A stretch of DNA of 64,000 bases from Ptiloglossa arizonensis (Eukaryota > Arthropoda > Insecta > Hymenoptera > Colletidae), in assembly GCF_051014685.1 (NCBI RefSeq), contig NW_027478389.1, positions 1,736,001 through 1,800,000 of the forward strand, written 5' to 3'. The notes beneath the pieces were generated by a model. It did no database searches and was not told the origin of the DNA. It worked only from the letters and a program-made list of their open reading frames with translations. The translations under genes and the position numbers were made by a program. Shown here one piece after another: positions 1 to 13,100 of the stretch (position 1 is the first letter of the stretch; every line of letters starts with the position of its first letter).

Positions 1-739
1 TTTTTCCCAGGGCCATTGTAGTTATTGGTTTCGAGTATCAGACTTGCGAAAATTTTGATGGTTTCAGAACCATTCCTTAACTTCAAACCCCCATATCTCG
101 CGAACGTATTGACGAACTCGAGAAATTCCTGTTGCATTTGAAAGTAGAAACTCGCCCGATTACAATGGTATGTGTATTTTTCCCCTTGGCCTTTGAATAA
201 TAGTTATTGATTTCGAGTATCGGACTTGCGAAAAATTTGATGGTTTCTCAACCATTCCTTAACTTCAAACTACCACATCTCGCGAACGGATTGACGAACT
301 CGAGAAATTCCGCTTGCATCTGGATGTAGAAACTCTCCAGATTCCAACGGTATGTGTATTTTTTCCCTAGGCCATTGTAGTTACTGGTTTCGAGTATCAG
401 CCTTGCGAAAATTTTGATGGTTTCTCAACCATTCCTTAACTTCAAACCCCCATATCTCGCGAACGGATTGACGAACTCGAGAATTTTCTATTGCATCTGA
501 AAGCAGAAGCTCTCCAGATTACAACAGTATGTGTATTTTTTCCCTAGGCCACTGTAGTTATTGGTTTCGAGTGTCAGACTTGCGAAAAATTTGATGGTTT
601 CTCAACCATTCCTTAACTTCAAACTACCACATCTCGCGAACGGATTGACGAACTCGAGAAATTCCGCTTGCATCTGGAAGTAGAAACTCTCCAGATTACA
701 ACTGTATGTGTATTTTTGCCCTAGGCCATAGTAGTTATT

Positions 740-1340
740 GGTTTCGAGTATCAGACTTGCGAAAATTGTGATGGTTTCTCAACCATTCCTTAACTTCAAA
801 CTCCTATATCTCGCGAACGGATCGACGAACTCGAGAAATTCCGGTCGCATCTGGAAGTAGAAACTCTCCAGATAACAACGGTATGTGTATTTTTCCCCTA
901 GGCCTTTGTAGTTATTGATTTCGAGTATCAGACTTGCGAAAATTTTGATGGTTTCTCAACCATTCCTTAACTTCAAACTCCCACATCTCGCGTACGGATT
1001 GACGCACTCGAGAAATTCCTGTTGCATCTGAAAGCAGAAACTCGCCCGATTACAATGGTATGTGTATTTTTGCCCTAGTCCACAGTAGTTATTGGTTTCG
1101 AGTATCAGACATGCGAAAATTTTGATGGTTTCTCAGGCATTCCTTAACTTCAAACTCCCATATCTCCCGAACGGATTGACGAACTCGAGAAATGCCTATT
1201 GCATCTGAAAGCAGTAGCTCGCCCGATTACACCGGGATGTGTATTCTTGCCCTAGGCCAAAGTAGTTATTGGTTCTGAGTATCAGACTAGCGAAAATTGT
1301 GATGGTTTCTCAACCATTCCTTAACTTCAAACACCCATAT
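740..1340 (+). repeat. Domain I segment with CTAGTCCACAG variant
   Basis: The three monomers here (anchors 882, 1059, 1236) recur at 5322, 5499, 5676, at 9939, 10116, 10293, and in related form at 3370-3724, 7810-8164 and 12599-12953. They carry the linked variants CTAGTCCACAG, TCTCAGGCATTCC, TCTCCCGAACGG and ACCGGGATGTGTATTC. This trimer is the most frequently recopied block of domain I. Confidence 0.8.
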
Positions 1341-2046
1341 CTCGCGAACGGATCGACGAACTCGAGAAATTCCTGTTGCATCTGAAAGCAGAAACTCGCC
1401 CGATTACAAAGGTATGTGTATTTTTCCCCTAAGCCTTTGTAGTTATTGGTTTCGAGTATCAGACATGCGAAAATTTTGATGGCTTATCAACCATTCCTTA
1501 ACTTCAAACTCCCACATCTCGCGAACGGATTGACGAACTCGAGGAATTCCTGTTGCATCTGAAAGCATAAACGCGCCCGATTACAAAGGTATGTGTATTT
1601 TTCCCCTAAGCCTTTGTAGTTATTGGTTTCGAGTATCAGACATGCGAAAATTTTGATGGCTTATCAACCATTCCTTAACTTCAAACTCCCACATCTCGCG
1701 AACGGATTGACGAACTCGAGGAATTCCTGTTGCATCTGAAAGCATAAACGCGCCCGATTACTACGGTATGTGTATTTTTGCCCTAAGACTTTGTATAATA
1801 GTTATTGATTTCGAGTATCGGACTTGCGAAAAATTTGATGGTTTCTCAACCATTCCTTAACTTCAAACTACCACATCTCGCGAACGGATTGACGAACTCG
1901 AGAAATTCCGCTTGCATCTGGAAGTAGAAACTCTCCAGATTACAACTGTATGTGTATTTTTGCCCTAGGCCATAGTAGTTATTGGTTTCGAGTATCAGAC
2001 TTGCGAAAATTGTGATGGTTTCTCAACCATTCCTTAACTTCAAACT
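1262..2046 (+). repeat. Domain I short segment with GCATAAACGCGCCC monomers
   Basis: This run matches about 6,769-7,553 at a displacement of 5,507 bp (anchors 1413/6920, 1590/7097, 1767/7274, 1949/7456). Its left part, together with about 790-1,260, also matches about 9,847-10,840 at 9,057 bp (882/9939, 1413/10470, 1767/10824). Adjacent monomers at 1413-1590 and 1590-1767 are themselves almost identical, so a single-monomer tandem duplication preceded the larger copying. Confidence 0.8.
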
Positions 2047-2889
2047 CCCATATCTGGCGAACGGATCGACGAATTCGAAAAATTCCTGTTGCATCTGAAA
2101 GTAGAAACTCTCCCGATTACAACGGCATGTGTATTTTTCCCCCAAGCCTTTGTAGTTATTGGTTTCGAGTGTCAGACTTGCGAAAAATTTGATGGTTTCT
2201 CAACCATTTCTTAACTTCAAACTACCACATCTCGCGAACGGATTGACGAACTCGAGAAATTCCGCTTGCATCTGGAAGTAGAAACTCTCCAGATTACAAC
2301 TGTATGTGTATTTTTGCCCTAGCCCATAGTAGTTATTGGTTTCGAGTATCAGACTTGCGAAAATTTTGATGGTTTCAGAACCATTCCTTAACTTCAAACC
2401 CCCATATCTCGCGAACGTGTTGACGAACTCGAGAAATTCCTGTTGCATTTGAAAGTAGAAACTCGCCCGATTACAATGGTATGTGTATTTTTCCCCTAGG
2501 CCTTTGTATAATAGTTATTGATTTCGAGTATCGGACTTGCGAAAAATTTGATGGTTTCTCAACCATTCCTTAACTTCAAACTACCACATCTCGCGAACGG
2601 ATTGACGAACTCGAGAAATTCCGCTTGCATCTGGAAGTAGAAACTCTCCAGATTACAACTGTATGTGTATTTTTGCCCTAGGCCATAGTAGTCATTGGTT
2701 TCGAGTATCAGACTTGCGAAAATTGTGATGGTTTCTCAACCATTCCTTAACTTCAAACTCCCATATCTGGCGAACGGATCGACGAATTCGAAAAATTCCT
2801 GTTGCATCTGAAAGTAGAAACTCTCCCGATTACAACGGCATGTGTATTTTTCCCCTAAGCCTTTGTAGTTATTGGTTTCGAGTGTCAGA

Positions 2890-5056
2890 CTTGCGAAAAA
2901 TTTGATGGTTTCTCAACCATTCCTTAACTTCAAACTACCACATCTCGCGAACGGATTGACGAACTCGAGAAATTCCGCTTGCATCTGGAAGTAGAAACTC
3001 TCCAGATTACAACTGTATGTGTATTTTTGCCCTAGGCCATAGTAGTTATTGGTTTCGAGTATCAGACTTGCGAAAATTGTGATGGTTTCTCAACCATTCC
3101 TTAACTTCAAACTACCACATCTCGCGAACGGATTGACGAACTCGAGAAATTCCGCTTGCATCTGGAAGTAGAAACTCTCCAGATTACAACTGTATGTGTA
3201 TTTTTGCCCTAGGCCATAGTTGTTATTGGTTTCGAGTATCAGACTTGCGAAAATTGTGATGGTTTATCAACCATTCCTTAACTTCAAACTCCTATATCTC
3301 GCGAACGGATCGACGAACTCGAGAAATTCCTGTCGCATCTGGAAGTAGAAACTCTCCAGATAACAACGGTATGTGTATTTTTCCCCTAGGCCTTTGTAGT
3401 TATTGATTTCGAGTATCAGACTTGCGAAAATTTTGATGGTTTCTCAACCATTCCTTAACTTCAAACTCCCACATCTCGCGTACGGATTGACGCACTCGAG
3501 AAATTCCTGTTGCATCTGAAAGCAGAAACTCGCCCGATTACAATGGTATGTGTATTTTTGCCCTAGTCCACAGTAGTTATTGGTTTCGAGTATCAGACTT
3601 GCGAAAATTTTGATGGTTTCTCAGGCATTCCTTAACTTCAAACTCCCATATCTCCCGAACGGATTGACGAACTCGAGAAATGCCTATTGCATCTGAAAGC
3701 AGTAGCTCGCCCGATTACACCGGGATGTGTATTCTTGCCCTAGGCCAAAGTAGTTATTGGTTCTGAGTATCAGACTAGCGAAAATTGTGATGGTTTCTCA
3801 ACCATTCCTTAACTTCAAACACCCATATCTCGCGAACGGATCGACGAACTCGAGAAATTCCGGTTGCATCTGAAAGTAGAAACTCGCCCGATTACAAAGG
3901 TATGTGTGTTTTTCCCCTAGGCCTTTGTAGTTATTGATTTCGAGTATCAGATTTGCGAAAATTTAGATGGTTTCTCAACCATTCCTTAACTTCAAACCCC
4001 CATATCTCGCGAACGGATTGACGAATTCGAGTAATTCCTGTTGCATTTGAAAGTAGAAACTCGCCCGATTACAATGGTATGTGTATTTTTCCCCTATGCC
4101 TTTGTATAATAGTTATTGATTTCGAGTATCGGACTTGCGAAAAATTTGATGGTGTCTCAACCATTCCTTAACTTCAAACTCCCATATCACGCGAACGGAT
4201 CGACGAACTCGAAAAATTCCGGTTGCATCTGGAAGTAGAAACTCTCCCGATTACAAAGGTATGTGTATTTTACCCCTACGCCTTTGTAGTTATTGATTTC
4301 GAGTATCAGAGTTGCGAAAATTTTGATAGTTTCTCAACCATTCCTTAACTTCAAACTCCCACATCTCGCGAACGGATTGACGAACTCGAGGAATTCCTGT
4401 TGCATCTGAAAGTAGAAACTCGCCCGATTACAAAGGTATGTGTATTTTTCCCCTACGCCTTTGTAGTTATTGATTTCGAGTATCAGAGTTGCGAAAATTT
4501 TGATAGTTTCTCAACCATTCCTTAACTTCAAACTCCCACATCTCGCGAACGGATTGACGAACTCGAGGAATTCCTGTTGCATCTGAAAGCAGAAACGCGC
4601 CCGATTACTACGGTATGTGTATTTTTGCCCTAGGCCATAGTTGCTGTTGGTTTCGAGTATCAGACTTGCGAAAATTGTGATGGTTTCTCAACCATTCCTT
4701 AACTTCAAACTCCCATATCACGCGAACTGATCGACGAACTCGAAAAATTCCGGTTGCATCTGGAAGTAGAAACTCTCCCGATTACAACGGTATGTGTATG
4801 TTTCACCTAAGCCTTCGTAGTTATTGGTTTCGAGTGTCAGACTTGCGAAAATTTTGATGGTTTGTCAACCATTCCTTAACTTCAAGCTCCCATACCTCGC
4901 GAACGGATTGACGAACTCGAGAAATTCCTGTTGCGTCTGAAAGTAGAAACTCTCCCGATTACAACGGTATGTGTATTTTTCCCCTAGGCCACAGTAGTTA
5001 TTGGTTTCGAGTGTCAGACTTGCAAAAATTTTGATGGTTTATCAATCATTCCTTAA
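2890..5056 (+). repeat. Domain I segment, copy 1 (displacement 4,440)
   Basis: This segment matches about 7,330-9,496 base for base except for scattered single changes. Anchors at 3016, 3193, 3547, 4260, 4437, 4791 and 4968 pair with 7456, 7633, 7987, 8700, 8877, 9231 and 9408, all exactly 4,440 bp away. Divergence begins just after the TCAATCATTCC variant, where one copy continues AAATTC and the other AACTTC. The 4,440-bp displacement equals 25 monomers with three 5-bp insertions. Confidence 0.85.
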
Positions 5057-7329
5057 ATTCAAACTCCCATATCTCGCGAACGGATTGACGAACTCGAGAA
5101 ATTCCTGTTGCATCTGAAAGCAGTAGCTCGCCCGATTACCACGGTTTGTGTATCTTTGCCCTAGGCCATAGTTTTTATTGGTTTCGAGTATCAGACTTGC
5201 GAAAATTGTGATGGTTTATCAACCATTCCTTAACTTCAAACTCCTATATCTCGCGAACGGATCGACGAACTCGAGAAACTCCGGTCGCATCTGGAAGTAG
5301 AAACTCTCCAGATAACAACGGTATGTGTATTTTTCCCCTAGGCCTTTGTAGTTATTGATTTCGAGTATCAGACTTGCGAAAATTTTGATGGTTTCTCAAC
5401 CATTCCTTAACTTCAAACTCCCACATCTCGCGTACGGATTGACGCACTCGAGAAATTCCTGTTGCATCTGAAAGCAGAAACTCGCCCGATTACAATGGTA
5501 TGTGTATTTTTGCCCTAGTCCACAGTAGTTATTGGTTTCGAGTATCAGACATGCGAAAATTTTGATGGTTTCTCAGGCATTCCTTAACTTCAAACTCCCA
5601 TATCTCCCGAACGGATTGACGAACTCGAGAAATGCCTATTGCATCTGAAAGCAGTAGCTCGCCCGATTACACCGGGATGTGTATTCTTGCCCTAGGCCAA
5701 AGTAGTTATTGGTTCTGAGTATCAGACTAGCGAAAATTGTGATGGTTTCTCAACCATTCCTTAACTTCAAACACCCATATCTCGCGAACGGATTGACGAA
5801 CTCGAGAAATTCCGCTTGCATCTGGAAGTAGAAACTCTCCAGATTACAACGGTATGTGTATTTTTTCCCAGGGCCATTGTAGTTATTGGTTTCGAGTATC
5901 AGACTTGCGAAAATTTTGATGGTTTCAGAACCATTCCTTAACTTCAAACCCCCATATCTCGCGAACGTATTGACGAACTCGAGAAATTCCTGTTGCATTT
6001 GAAAGTAGAAACTCGCCCGATTACAATGGTATGTGTATTTTTCCCCTTGGCCTTTGTATAATAGCTATTGATTTCGAGTATCGGACTTGCGAAAAATTTG
6101 ATGGTTTCTCAACCATTCCTTAACTTCAAACTACCACATCTCGCGAACGGATTGACGAACTCGAGAAATTCCGCTTGCATATGGAAGTAGAAACTCCTCA
6201 GATTACATCTGTATGTGTATTTTTGCCCTAGGCCATAGTAGTTATTGGTTTCGAGTGTCAGACTTGCGAAAAATTTCATGGTTTCTCAACCATTCCTTAA
6301 CTTCAAACTACCACATCTCGCGAACGGATCGACGAAATCGAGAAATTCCGGTTGCATCTGAAAGTAGAAACTCGCCCGTTTACAAAGGTATGTGTATTTT
6401 TCCCCTACGCCTTTGTAGTTATTGATTTCGAGTATCAGACTTGCGAAAATTTTGATGGTTTATTAACCATTCCTTAAATTCAAACTCCCATAGCTCGCGA
6501 ACGGATTGACGAACTCGAGTAATTCATGTTGCATCTGAAAGCAGTAGCTCGCCCGATTACCACGGGTTGTGTATTTTTGCCCTAGGCCATAGTTTTTATT
6601 GGTTTCGAGTATCGGACTTGCGAAAAATTTGATGGTTTCTCAACCATTCCTTAACTTCAAACTACCACATCTCGCGAACGGATTGACGAACTCGAGAAAT
6701 TCCGCTTGCATCTGGATGTAGAAACTCTCCAGATTCCAACGGTATGTGTATTTTTTCCCTAGGCCATTGTAGTTATTGGTTCTGAGTATCAGACTAGCGA
6801 AAATTGTGATGGTTTCTCAACCATTCCTTAACTTCAAACACCCATATCTCGCGAACGGATCGACGAACTCGAGAAATTCCTGTTGCATCTGAAAGCAGAA
6901 ACTCGCCCGATTACAAAGGTATGTGTATTTTTCCCCTAGGCCTTTGTAGTTATTGGTTTCGAGTATCAGACATGCGAAAATTTTGATGGCTTATCAACCA
7001 TTCCTTAACTTCAAACTCCCACATCTCGCGAACGGATTGACGAACTCGAGGAATTCCTGTTGCATCTGAAAGCATAAACGCGCCCGATTACAAAGGTATG
7101 TGTATTTTTCCCCTAAGCCTTTGTAGTTATTGGTTTCGAGTATCAGACATGCGAAAATTTTGATGGCTTATCAACCATTCCTTAACTTCAAACTCCCACA
7201 TCTCGCGAACGGATTGACGAACTCGAGGAATTCCTGTTGCATCTGAAAGCATAAACGCGCCCGATTACTACGGTATGTGTATTTTTGCCCTAAGACTTTG
7301 TATAATAGTTATTGATTTCGAGTATCGGA

Positions 7330-9496
7330 CTTGCGAAAAATTTGATGGTTTCTCAACCATTCCTTAACTTCAAACTACCACATCTCGCGAACGGATTGAC
7401 GAACTCGAGAAATTCCGCTTGCATCTGGAAGTAGAAACTCTCCAGATTACAACTGTATGTGTATTTTTGCCCTAGGCCATAGTAGTTATTGGTTTCGAGT
7501 ATCAGACTTGCGAAAATTGTGATGGTTTCTCAACCATTCCTTAACTTCAAACTACCACATCTCGCGAACGGATTGACGAACTCGAGAAATTCCGCTTGCA
7601 TCTGGAAGTAGAAACTCTCCAGATTACAACTGTATGTGTATTTTTGCCCTAGGCCATAGTTGTTATTGGTTTCGAGTATCAGACTTGCGAAAATTGTGAT
7701 GGTTTATCAACCATTCCTTAACTTCAAACTCCTACATCTCGCGAACGGATCGACGAACTCGAGAAATTCCTGTCGCATCTGGAAGTAGAAACTCTCCAGA
7801 TAACAACGGTATGTGTATTTTTCCCCTAGGCCTTTGTAGTTATTGATTTCGAGTATCAGACTTGCGAAAATTTTGATGGTTTCTCAACCATTCCTTAACT
7901 TCAAACTCCCACATCTCGCGTACGGATTGACGCACTCGAGAAATTCCTGTTGCATCTGAAAGCAGAAACTCGCCCGATTACAATGGTATGTGTATTTTTG
8001 CCCTAGTCCACAGTAGTTATTGGTTTCGAGTATCAGACTTGCGAAAATTTTGATGGTTTCTCAGGCATTCCTTAACTTCAAACTCCCATATCTCCCGAAC
8101 GGATTGACGAACTCGAGAAATGCCTATTGCATCTGAAAGCAGTAGCTCGCCCGATTACACCGGGATGTGTATTCTTGCCCTAGGCCAAAGTAGTTATTGG
8201 TTCTGAGTATCAGACTAGCGAAAATTGTGATGGTTTCTCAACCATTCCTTAACTTCAAACACCCATATCTCGCGAACGGATCGACGAACTCGAGAAATTC
8301 CGGTTGCATCTGAAAGTAGAAACTCGCCCGATTACAAAGGTATGTGTGTTTTTCCCCTAGGCCTTTGTAGTTATTGATTTCGAGTATCAGATTTGCGAAA
8401 ATTTAGATGGTTTCTCAACCATTCCTTAACTTCAAACCCCCATATCTCGCGAACGGATTGACGAACTCGAGTAATTCCTGTTGCATTTGAAAGTAGAAAC
8501 TCGCCCGATTACAATGGTATGTGTATTTTTCCCCTATGCCTTTGTATAATAGTTATTGATTTCGAGTATCGGACTTGCGAAAAATTTGATGGTGTCTCAA
8601 CCATTCCTTAACTTCAAACTCCCATATCACGCGAACGGATCGACGAACTCGAAAAATTCCGGTTGCATCTGGAAGTAGAAACTCTCCCGATTACAAAGGT
8701 ATGTGTATTTTACCCCTACGCCTTTGTAGTTATTGATTTCGAGTATCAGAGTTGCGAAAATTTTGATAGTTTCTCAACCATTCCTTAACTTCAAACTCCC
8801 ACATCTCGCGAACGGATTGACGAACTCGAGGAATTCCTGTTGCATCTGAAAGTAGAAACTCGCCCGATTACAAAGGTATATGTATTTTTCCCCTACGCCT
8901 TTGTAGTTATTGATTTCGAGTATCAGAGTTGCGAAAATTTTGATAGTTTCTCAACCATTCCTTAACTTCAAACTCCCACATCTCGCGAACGGATTGACGA
9001 ACTCGAGGAATTCCTGTTGCATCTGAAAGCAGAAACGCGCCCGATTACTACGGTATGTGTATTTTTGCCCTAGGCCATAGTTGCTGTTGGTTTCGAGTAT
9101 CAGACTTGCGAAAATTGTGATGGTTTCTCAACCATTCCTTAACTTCAAACTCCCATATCACGCGAACTGATCGACGAACTCGAAAAATTCCGGTTGCATC
9201 TGGAAGTAGAAACTCTCCCGATTACAACGGTATGTGTATGTTTCACCTAAGCCTTCGTAGTTATTGGTTTCGAGTGTCAGACTTGCGAAAATTTTGATGG
9301 TTTGTCAACCATTCCTTAACTTCAAGCTCCCATACCTCGCGAACGGATTGACGAACTCGAGAAATTCCTGTTGCGTCTGAAAGTAGAAACTCTCCCGATT
9401 ACAACGGTATGTGTATTTTTCCCCTAGGCCACAGTAGTTATTGGTTTCGAGTGTCAGACTTGCAAAAATTTTGATGGTTTATCAATCATTCCTTAA
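7330..9496 (+). repeat. Domain I segment, copy 2 (displacement 4,440)
   Basis: This is the partner of about 2,890-5,056. Differences I noticed include GAATTCGAG at copy 1 against GAACTCGAG here near 8,464, and GGTATATG at 8,876. The first part of this copy also matches about 12,119-13,100 at a displacement of 4,789 bp (27 monomers with two 5-bp insertions). Confidence 0.85.
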
Positions 9497-11485
9497 CTTC
9501 AAACTCCCATATCTCCCGAACGGATTGACGAACTCGAGAAATGCCTATTGCATCTGAAAGCAGTAGCTCGCCCGATTACACCGGGATGTGTATTCTTGCC
9601 CTAGGCCAAAGTAGTTATTGGTTCTGAGTATCAGACTAGCGAAAATTGTGATGGTTTCTCAACCATTCCTTAACTTCAAACACCCATATCTCGCGAACGG
9701 ATCGACGAACTCGAGAAATTCCGGTTGCATCTGAAAGTAGAAACTCGCCCGATTACAAAGGTATGTGTGTTTTTCCCCTACGCCTTTGTAGTTATTGATT
9801 TCGAGTATCAGATTTGCGAAAATTGTGATGGTTTCTCAACCATTCCTTAACTTCAAACTCCTATATCTCGCGAACGGATCGACGAACTCGAGAAATTCCG
9901 GTCGCATCTGGAAGTAGAAACTCTCCAGATAACAACGGTATGTGTATTTTTCCCCTAGGCCTTTGTAGTTATTGATTTCGAGTATCAGACTTGCGAAAAT
10001 TTTGATGGTTTCTCAACCATTCCTTAACTTCAAACTCCCACATCTCGCGTACGGATTGACGCACTCGAGAAATTCCCGTTGCATCTGAAAGCAGAAACTC
10101 GCCCGATTACAATGGTATGTGTATTTTTGCCCTAGTCCACAGTAGTTATTGGTTTCGAGTATCAGACATGCGAAAATTTTGATGGTTTCTCAGGCATTCC
10201 TTAACTTCAAACTCCCATATCTCCCGAACGGATTGACGAACTCGAGAAATGCCTATTGCATCTGAAAGCAGTAGCTCGCCCTATTACACCGGGATGTGTA
10301 TTCTTGCCCTAGGCCAAAGTAGTTATTGGTTCTGAGTATCAGACTAGCGAAAATTGTGATGGTTTCTCAACCATTCCTTAACTTCAAACACCCATATCTC
10401 GCGAACGGATCGACGAACTCGAGAAATTCCTGTTGCATCTGAAAGCAGAAACTCGCCCGATTACAAAGGTATGTGTATTTTTCCCCTAAGCCTTTGTAGT
10501 TATTGGTTTCGAGTATCAGACATGCGAAAATTTTGATGGCTTATCAACCATTCCTTAACTTCAAACTCCCACATCTCGCGAACGGATTGACGAACTCGCG
10601 GAATTCCTGTTGCATCTGAAAGCATAAACGCGCCCGATTACAAAGGTATGTGTATTTTTCCCCTAAGCCTTTGTAGTTATTGGTTTCGAGTATCAGACAT
10701 GCGAAAATTTTGATGGCTTAACAACCATTCCTTAACTTGAAACTCCCACATCTCGCGAACGGATTGACGAACTCGAGGAATTCCTGTTGCATCTGAAAGC
10801 ATAAACGCGCCCGATTACTACGGTATGTGTATTTTTGCCCTAAGCCTTTGTAGTTATTGGTTTCGAGTATCAAACTTGCTAAATATTTGATGGATTCTCA
10901 ACCATTCCTTAACTTCAAACCCCCATATCTCGCGAACGGATTGACGAACACGAGAAATTCCTGTTGCATTTGAAAGTAGAAACTCGCCCGATTACAAAGG
11001 TATGTGTGTTTTTCCCCTAGACCTTTGTAGTTATTGATTTCGAGTATCAGACTTGCGAAAAATTTGATGGCTTATCAACAATTCCTTAACTTCAAACAAC
11101 CACATGTCACGAACGGATTGACGAACTCGAGAAATTTCTGTTGCATCTGAAAGTAGAAACTCGCCCGATTAGAAAGGTATGTGTATTTTTCCCCTACGCC
11201 TTTGTAGTTATTGATTTCGAGTATCAGACTTGCGAAAATTTTGATGGTTTATTAACCATTCCTTAAATTCAAACTCCCATAGCTCGTGAACGGATTGAAG
11301 AACTCGAGTAATTCATGTTGCATCTGAAAGCAGTAGCTCGCCCGATTACCACGGGTTGTGTATTTTTGCCTTAGGCCATAGTTGTTATTGGTTTCGAGTA
11401 TCAGACTTGCGAAAATTGTGATGGTTTCTCAACCATTCCTTAACTTCAAACTCCCATATCTCGCGAAGGGATCGACGAACTCGAG

Positions 11486-13100
11486 AAATTCCGCTTGCAT
11501 CTGGAAGTAGAAACTCTCCAGATTACAACTGTATGTGTATTTTTGCCCTAGCCCATAGTAGTTATTGGTTTCGAGTATCAGACTTGCGAAAATTTTGATG
11601 GTTTCAGAACCATTCCTTAACTTCAAACCCCCATATCTCGCGAACGTGTTGACGAACTCGAGAAATTCCTGTTGCATTTGAAAGTAGAAACTCGCCCGAT
11701 TACAATGGTATGTGTATTTTTCCCCTAGGCCTTTGTATAATAGTTATTGATTTCGAGTATCGGACTTGCGAAAAATTTGATGGTTTCTCAACCATTCCTT
11801 AACTTCAAACTACCACATCTCGCGAACGGATTGACGAACTCGAGAAATTCCGCTTGCATCTGGAAGTAGAAACTCTCCAGATTACAACTGTATGTGTATT
11901 TTTGCCCTAGGCCATAGTAGTCATTGGTTTCGAGTATCAGACTTGCGAAAATTGTGATGGTTTCTCAACCATTCCTTAACTTCAAACTCCCATATCTGGC
12001 GAACGGATCGACGAATTCGAAAAATTCCTGTTGCATCTGAAAGTAGAAACTCTCCCGATTAAAACGGCATGTGTATTTTTCCCCTAAGCCTTTGTAGTTA
12101 TTGGTTTCGAGTGTCAGACTTGCGAAAAATTTGATGGTTTCTCAACCATTCCTTAACTTCAAACTACCACATCTCGCGAACGGATTGACGAACTCGAGAA
12201 ATTCCGCTTGCATCTGGAAGTAGAAACTCTCCAGATTACAACTGTATGCGTAGTTTTGCCCTAGGCCATAGTAGTTATTGGTTTCGAGTATCAGACTTGC
12301 GAAAATTGTGATGGTTTCTCAACCATTCCTTAACTTCAAACTACCACATCTCGCGAACGGATTGACGAACTCGAGAAATTCCGCTTGCATCTGGAAGTAG
12401 AAACTCTCCAGATTACAACTGTATGTGTATTTTTGCCCTAGGCCATAGTTGTTATTGGTTTCGAGTATCAGACTTGCGAAAATTGTGATGGTTTATCAAC
12501 CATTCCTTAACTTCAAACTCCTATATCTCGCGAACGGATCGACGAACTCGAGAAATTCCTGTCGCATCTGGAAGTAGAAACTCTCCAGATAACAACGGTA
12601 TGTGTATTTTTCCCCTAGGCCTTTGTAGTTATTGATTTCGAGTATCAGACTTGCGAAAATTTTGATGGTTTCTCAACCATTCCTTAACTTCAAACTCCCA
12701 CATCTCGCGTACGGATTGACGCACTCGAGAAATTCCTGTTGCATCTGAAAGCAGAAACTCGCCCGATTACAATGGTATGTGTATTTTTGCCCTAGTCCAC
12801 AGTAGTTATTGGTTTCGAGTATCAGACTTGCGAAAATTTTGATGGTTTCTCAGGCATTCCTTAACTTCAAACTCCCATATCTCCCGAACGGATTGACGAA
12901 CTCGAGAAATGCCTATTGCATCTGAAAGCAGTAACTCGCCCGATTACACCGGGATGTGTATTCTTGCCCTAGGCCAAAGTAGTTATTGGTTCTGAGTATC
13001 AGACTAGCGAAAATTGTGATGGTTTCTCAACCATTCCTTAACTTCAAACACCCATATCTCGCGAACGGATCGACGAACTCGAGAAATTCCGGTTGCATCT
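11486..13100 (+). repeat. Domain I segment, copy 3 (displacement 9,229)
   Basis: This segment matches about 2,257-3,871 at a constant 9,229 bp: anchors 2303/11532, 2662/11891, 3016/12245, 3547/12776 and 3724/12953. The run includes the 182-bp monomer and the ACGGCATG variant. 9,229 equals 4,440 plus 4,789, so the three copies are mutually consistent. Small differences include GTATGCGTAGTTTTG near 12,245. Confidence 0.85.

Larger units (their letters stand above)
191..11743 (+). repeat. Eight 182-bp monomers with ATAAT insertion
   Basis: Eight monomers read TTTGTATAATAGTTATTG (or a close variant) where the others read TTTGTAGTTATTG, which lengthens the step from 177 to 182 bp. The TTTGTATAATAG cores lie at 1790-1801, 2503-2514, 4101-4112, 6053-6064, 7297-7308, 8541-8552 and 11732-11743; a variant with GAATAATAG is at 191-203. 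I saw none after 11,743. Most of the eight sit inside the segmental copies of domain I, so they probably trace back to one insertion spread by duplication. TATAAT here should not be read as a promoter. Confidence 0.85.
1..13100 (+). repeat. Satellite domain I: mosaic of overlapping segmental copies
   Basis: There are 74 monomers by anchor position. Domain markers are the 182-bp monomers with an ATAAT insertion, CGCTTGCATCTGGAAG, AAAAATTTGATGG, CTACCACATCTCG, and GTTCTGAGTATCAGACTAG. Long near-identical runs recur at several displacements, listed as separate entries. No single period explains the whole block, so it looks like repeated unequal exchange rather than one regular higher-order repeat. 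I saw none of the 176-bp AAATTTT monomers that mark domains II and III. The right edge is where the copy of the 7.3-8.3 kb block stops matching. Confidence 0.75.

Noticed and set aside
1790..1801. TATAAT as a bacterial -10 box or a TATA promoter
   Set aside because: It comes from a 5-bp insertion in some satellite monomers, with no partner element and no gene downstream.
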